Source: Ilumatobacteraceae bacterium (GTDB taxonomy: Bacteria > Actinomycetota > Acidimicrobiia > Acidimicrobiales > Ilumatobacteraceae). Taken from it: a stretch of 6,541 nucleotides of DNA. A model generated the notes under the pieces. It saw only the letters and a program-made list of their open reading frames with translations, did not search any database and was not told where the DNA came from. This document shows positions 6,066 through 6,541 of the stretch, piece after piece; the stretch's first letter is position 1, and every line of letters begins with the position of its first letter. Location: positions 1 through 6,541 of the forward strand of contig JALOLG010000089.1 of the NCBI GenBank assembly GCA_025456105.1, read 5' to 3'. The position numbers were made by a program, and so were the translations under genes.

Positions 6066-6069
6066 AACG

Positions 6070-6541
6070 TTGAACATCCCCGCCGTGCGGGTGCTGGGAG
6101 CGATCGAAGTCGACGGACCCGCCGGCTCGACGCGCCTGCGCGGGCACCAGGCGATGCTGCTCGCACAGATCGCCGCCGCCTACCCGGACGCGGCCGACAC
6201 GGCCGCGATCGACCACGGGCTGTGGGGTGACGCTGGACCACCCGACAGCAGCGGTGCCCTGCGCGTCGCGGTGACCCGCCTCCGCAAGCGGGTGATCGGC
6301 GAGGCCATCGTGTTCGCCGGGCACGGCTACCGCCTCGACCTGCCACCCGACCAGGTTGACCACGTGCGGTTCGAGTGCCTGGTCGACGATGCACGGCGCC
6401 TGCATCGCGACGGAGACCACGCAGCCGCGCTCGTGGCCGTCGAGCGGGCACTGCGGCTGTGGCGCGGCCACCCGTTCGCGTCGGTGGCGGACGCCGGGTC
6501 GCTGGCGGGCGTGACGGCCCACCTCCACGAGGTCCGGGGCG
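6070..6541 (+). CDS. BTAD/SARP-type (AfsR/DnrI-like) transcriptional regulator, 3' end beyond window
   Basis: The first 157 residues of a regulator with an OmpR-type winged helix (about 4-92): VRVLGAIEVDG, the LWGD helix (51-54), LRVAVTRLRKRV (64-75, recognition helix) and GHGYRLDLPPDQVD (84-97). It continues into a bacterial transcriptional activation domain (BTAD, from about 98), with FECLVDDAR and ERALRLWRGHPFASVAD typical of these helical repeats. Relatives activate secondary-metabolite or stress genes by binding direct repeats; larger members add NB-ARC, TPR or cyclase modules, which cannot be judged here. Start TTG at 6070 has a strong Shine-Dalgarno sequence and begins just before the first beta-strand. 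It follows dut in the same direction after 103 bp. Family call is firm; target genes unknown. Confidence 0.88.
   Translation, partial: MNIPAVRVLGAIEVDGPAGSTRLRGHQAMLLAQIAAAYPDAADTAAIDHGLWGDAGPPDSSGALRVAVTRLRKRVIGEAIVFAGHGYRLDLPPDQVDHVRFECLVDDARRLHRDGDHAAALVAVERALRLWRGHPFASVADAGSLAGVTAHLHEVRG

Noticed and set aside
5967..6069. tRNA-Sec (selC) candidate in the gap after dut
   Set aside because: Length and structure were tempting, but there is no GTTCGA-type T-loop, UCA anticodon or CCA-adjacent acceptor stem. The 2065-2210 gap also fails.
3240..6073. Long plus-strand open frames antisense to selB and selA (for example 3240-4517 and 4319-6073)
   Set aside because: Their translations are low-complexity Arg/Pro/His-rich with no recognisable domain, and they oppose two convincing genes. 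Stop-free antisense frames are common at this GC content.

Overview
The window is very GC-rich DNA from an actinobacterium. A WhiB-family protein, an ArsA-like ATPase of the mycobacterial Rv3679 type, a BTAD/SARP-type regulator, GTG/TTG starts and several start-proximal TAnnnT (-10) boxes all point that way. The protein sequences look like a deep-branching lineage, possibly Acidimicrobiia. That placement is inference from recall, not a search.

Layout, left to right: (1) an ArsA-like ATPase on the minus strand, cut by the left edge; (2) a long NfeD membrane protein on the plus strand, starting only 2 to 17 bp from the ATPase start; (3) a 146-bp intergenic region with direct repeats at about 11-bp spacing (PHO-box-like) and a -35/-10 promoter, leading into (4) a 90-aa WhiB-like iron-sulphur protein on the plus strand; (5) selB and selA on the minus strand, transcribed in the order selA then selB, with a 4-bp GTGA overlap; the selB stop lies 6 bp from the whiB stop, so the two converge; (6) dut on the plus strand, divergent from selA across 25 bp containing two overlapping -10 boxes in opposite directions; (7) a 103-bp gap with a long imperfect inverted repeat; (8) the first 157 residues of a BTAD-type transcriptional regulator on the plus strand, cut by the right edge.

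Functionally the core is a selenocysteine module. SelA makes Sec-tRNA(Sec) and SelB delivers it to UGA codons, so the genome should also encode selD, selC (tRNA-Sec) and at least one selenoprotein; none is in this window. Dut is housekeeping nucleotide-pool sanitation. The ArsA/WhiB neighbourhood resembles the mycobacterial Rv3679-Rv3680-whiB4 locus, here with an NfeD gene between them.

The most interesting signals are regulatory: the near-palindromic bidirectional selA/dut promoter, the repeat array just upstream of the whiB promoter, and the very tight ATPase/NfeD divergence. The NfeD protease domain also appears to have lost its catalytic residues. I see no mobile element, CRISPR array, tRNA or rRNA. 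No stretch above 300 bases lacks a gene.
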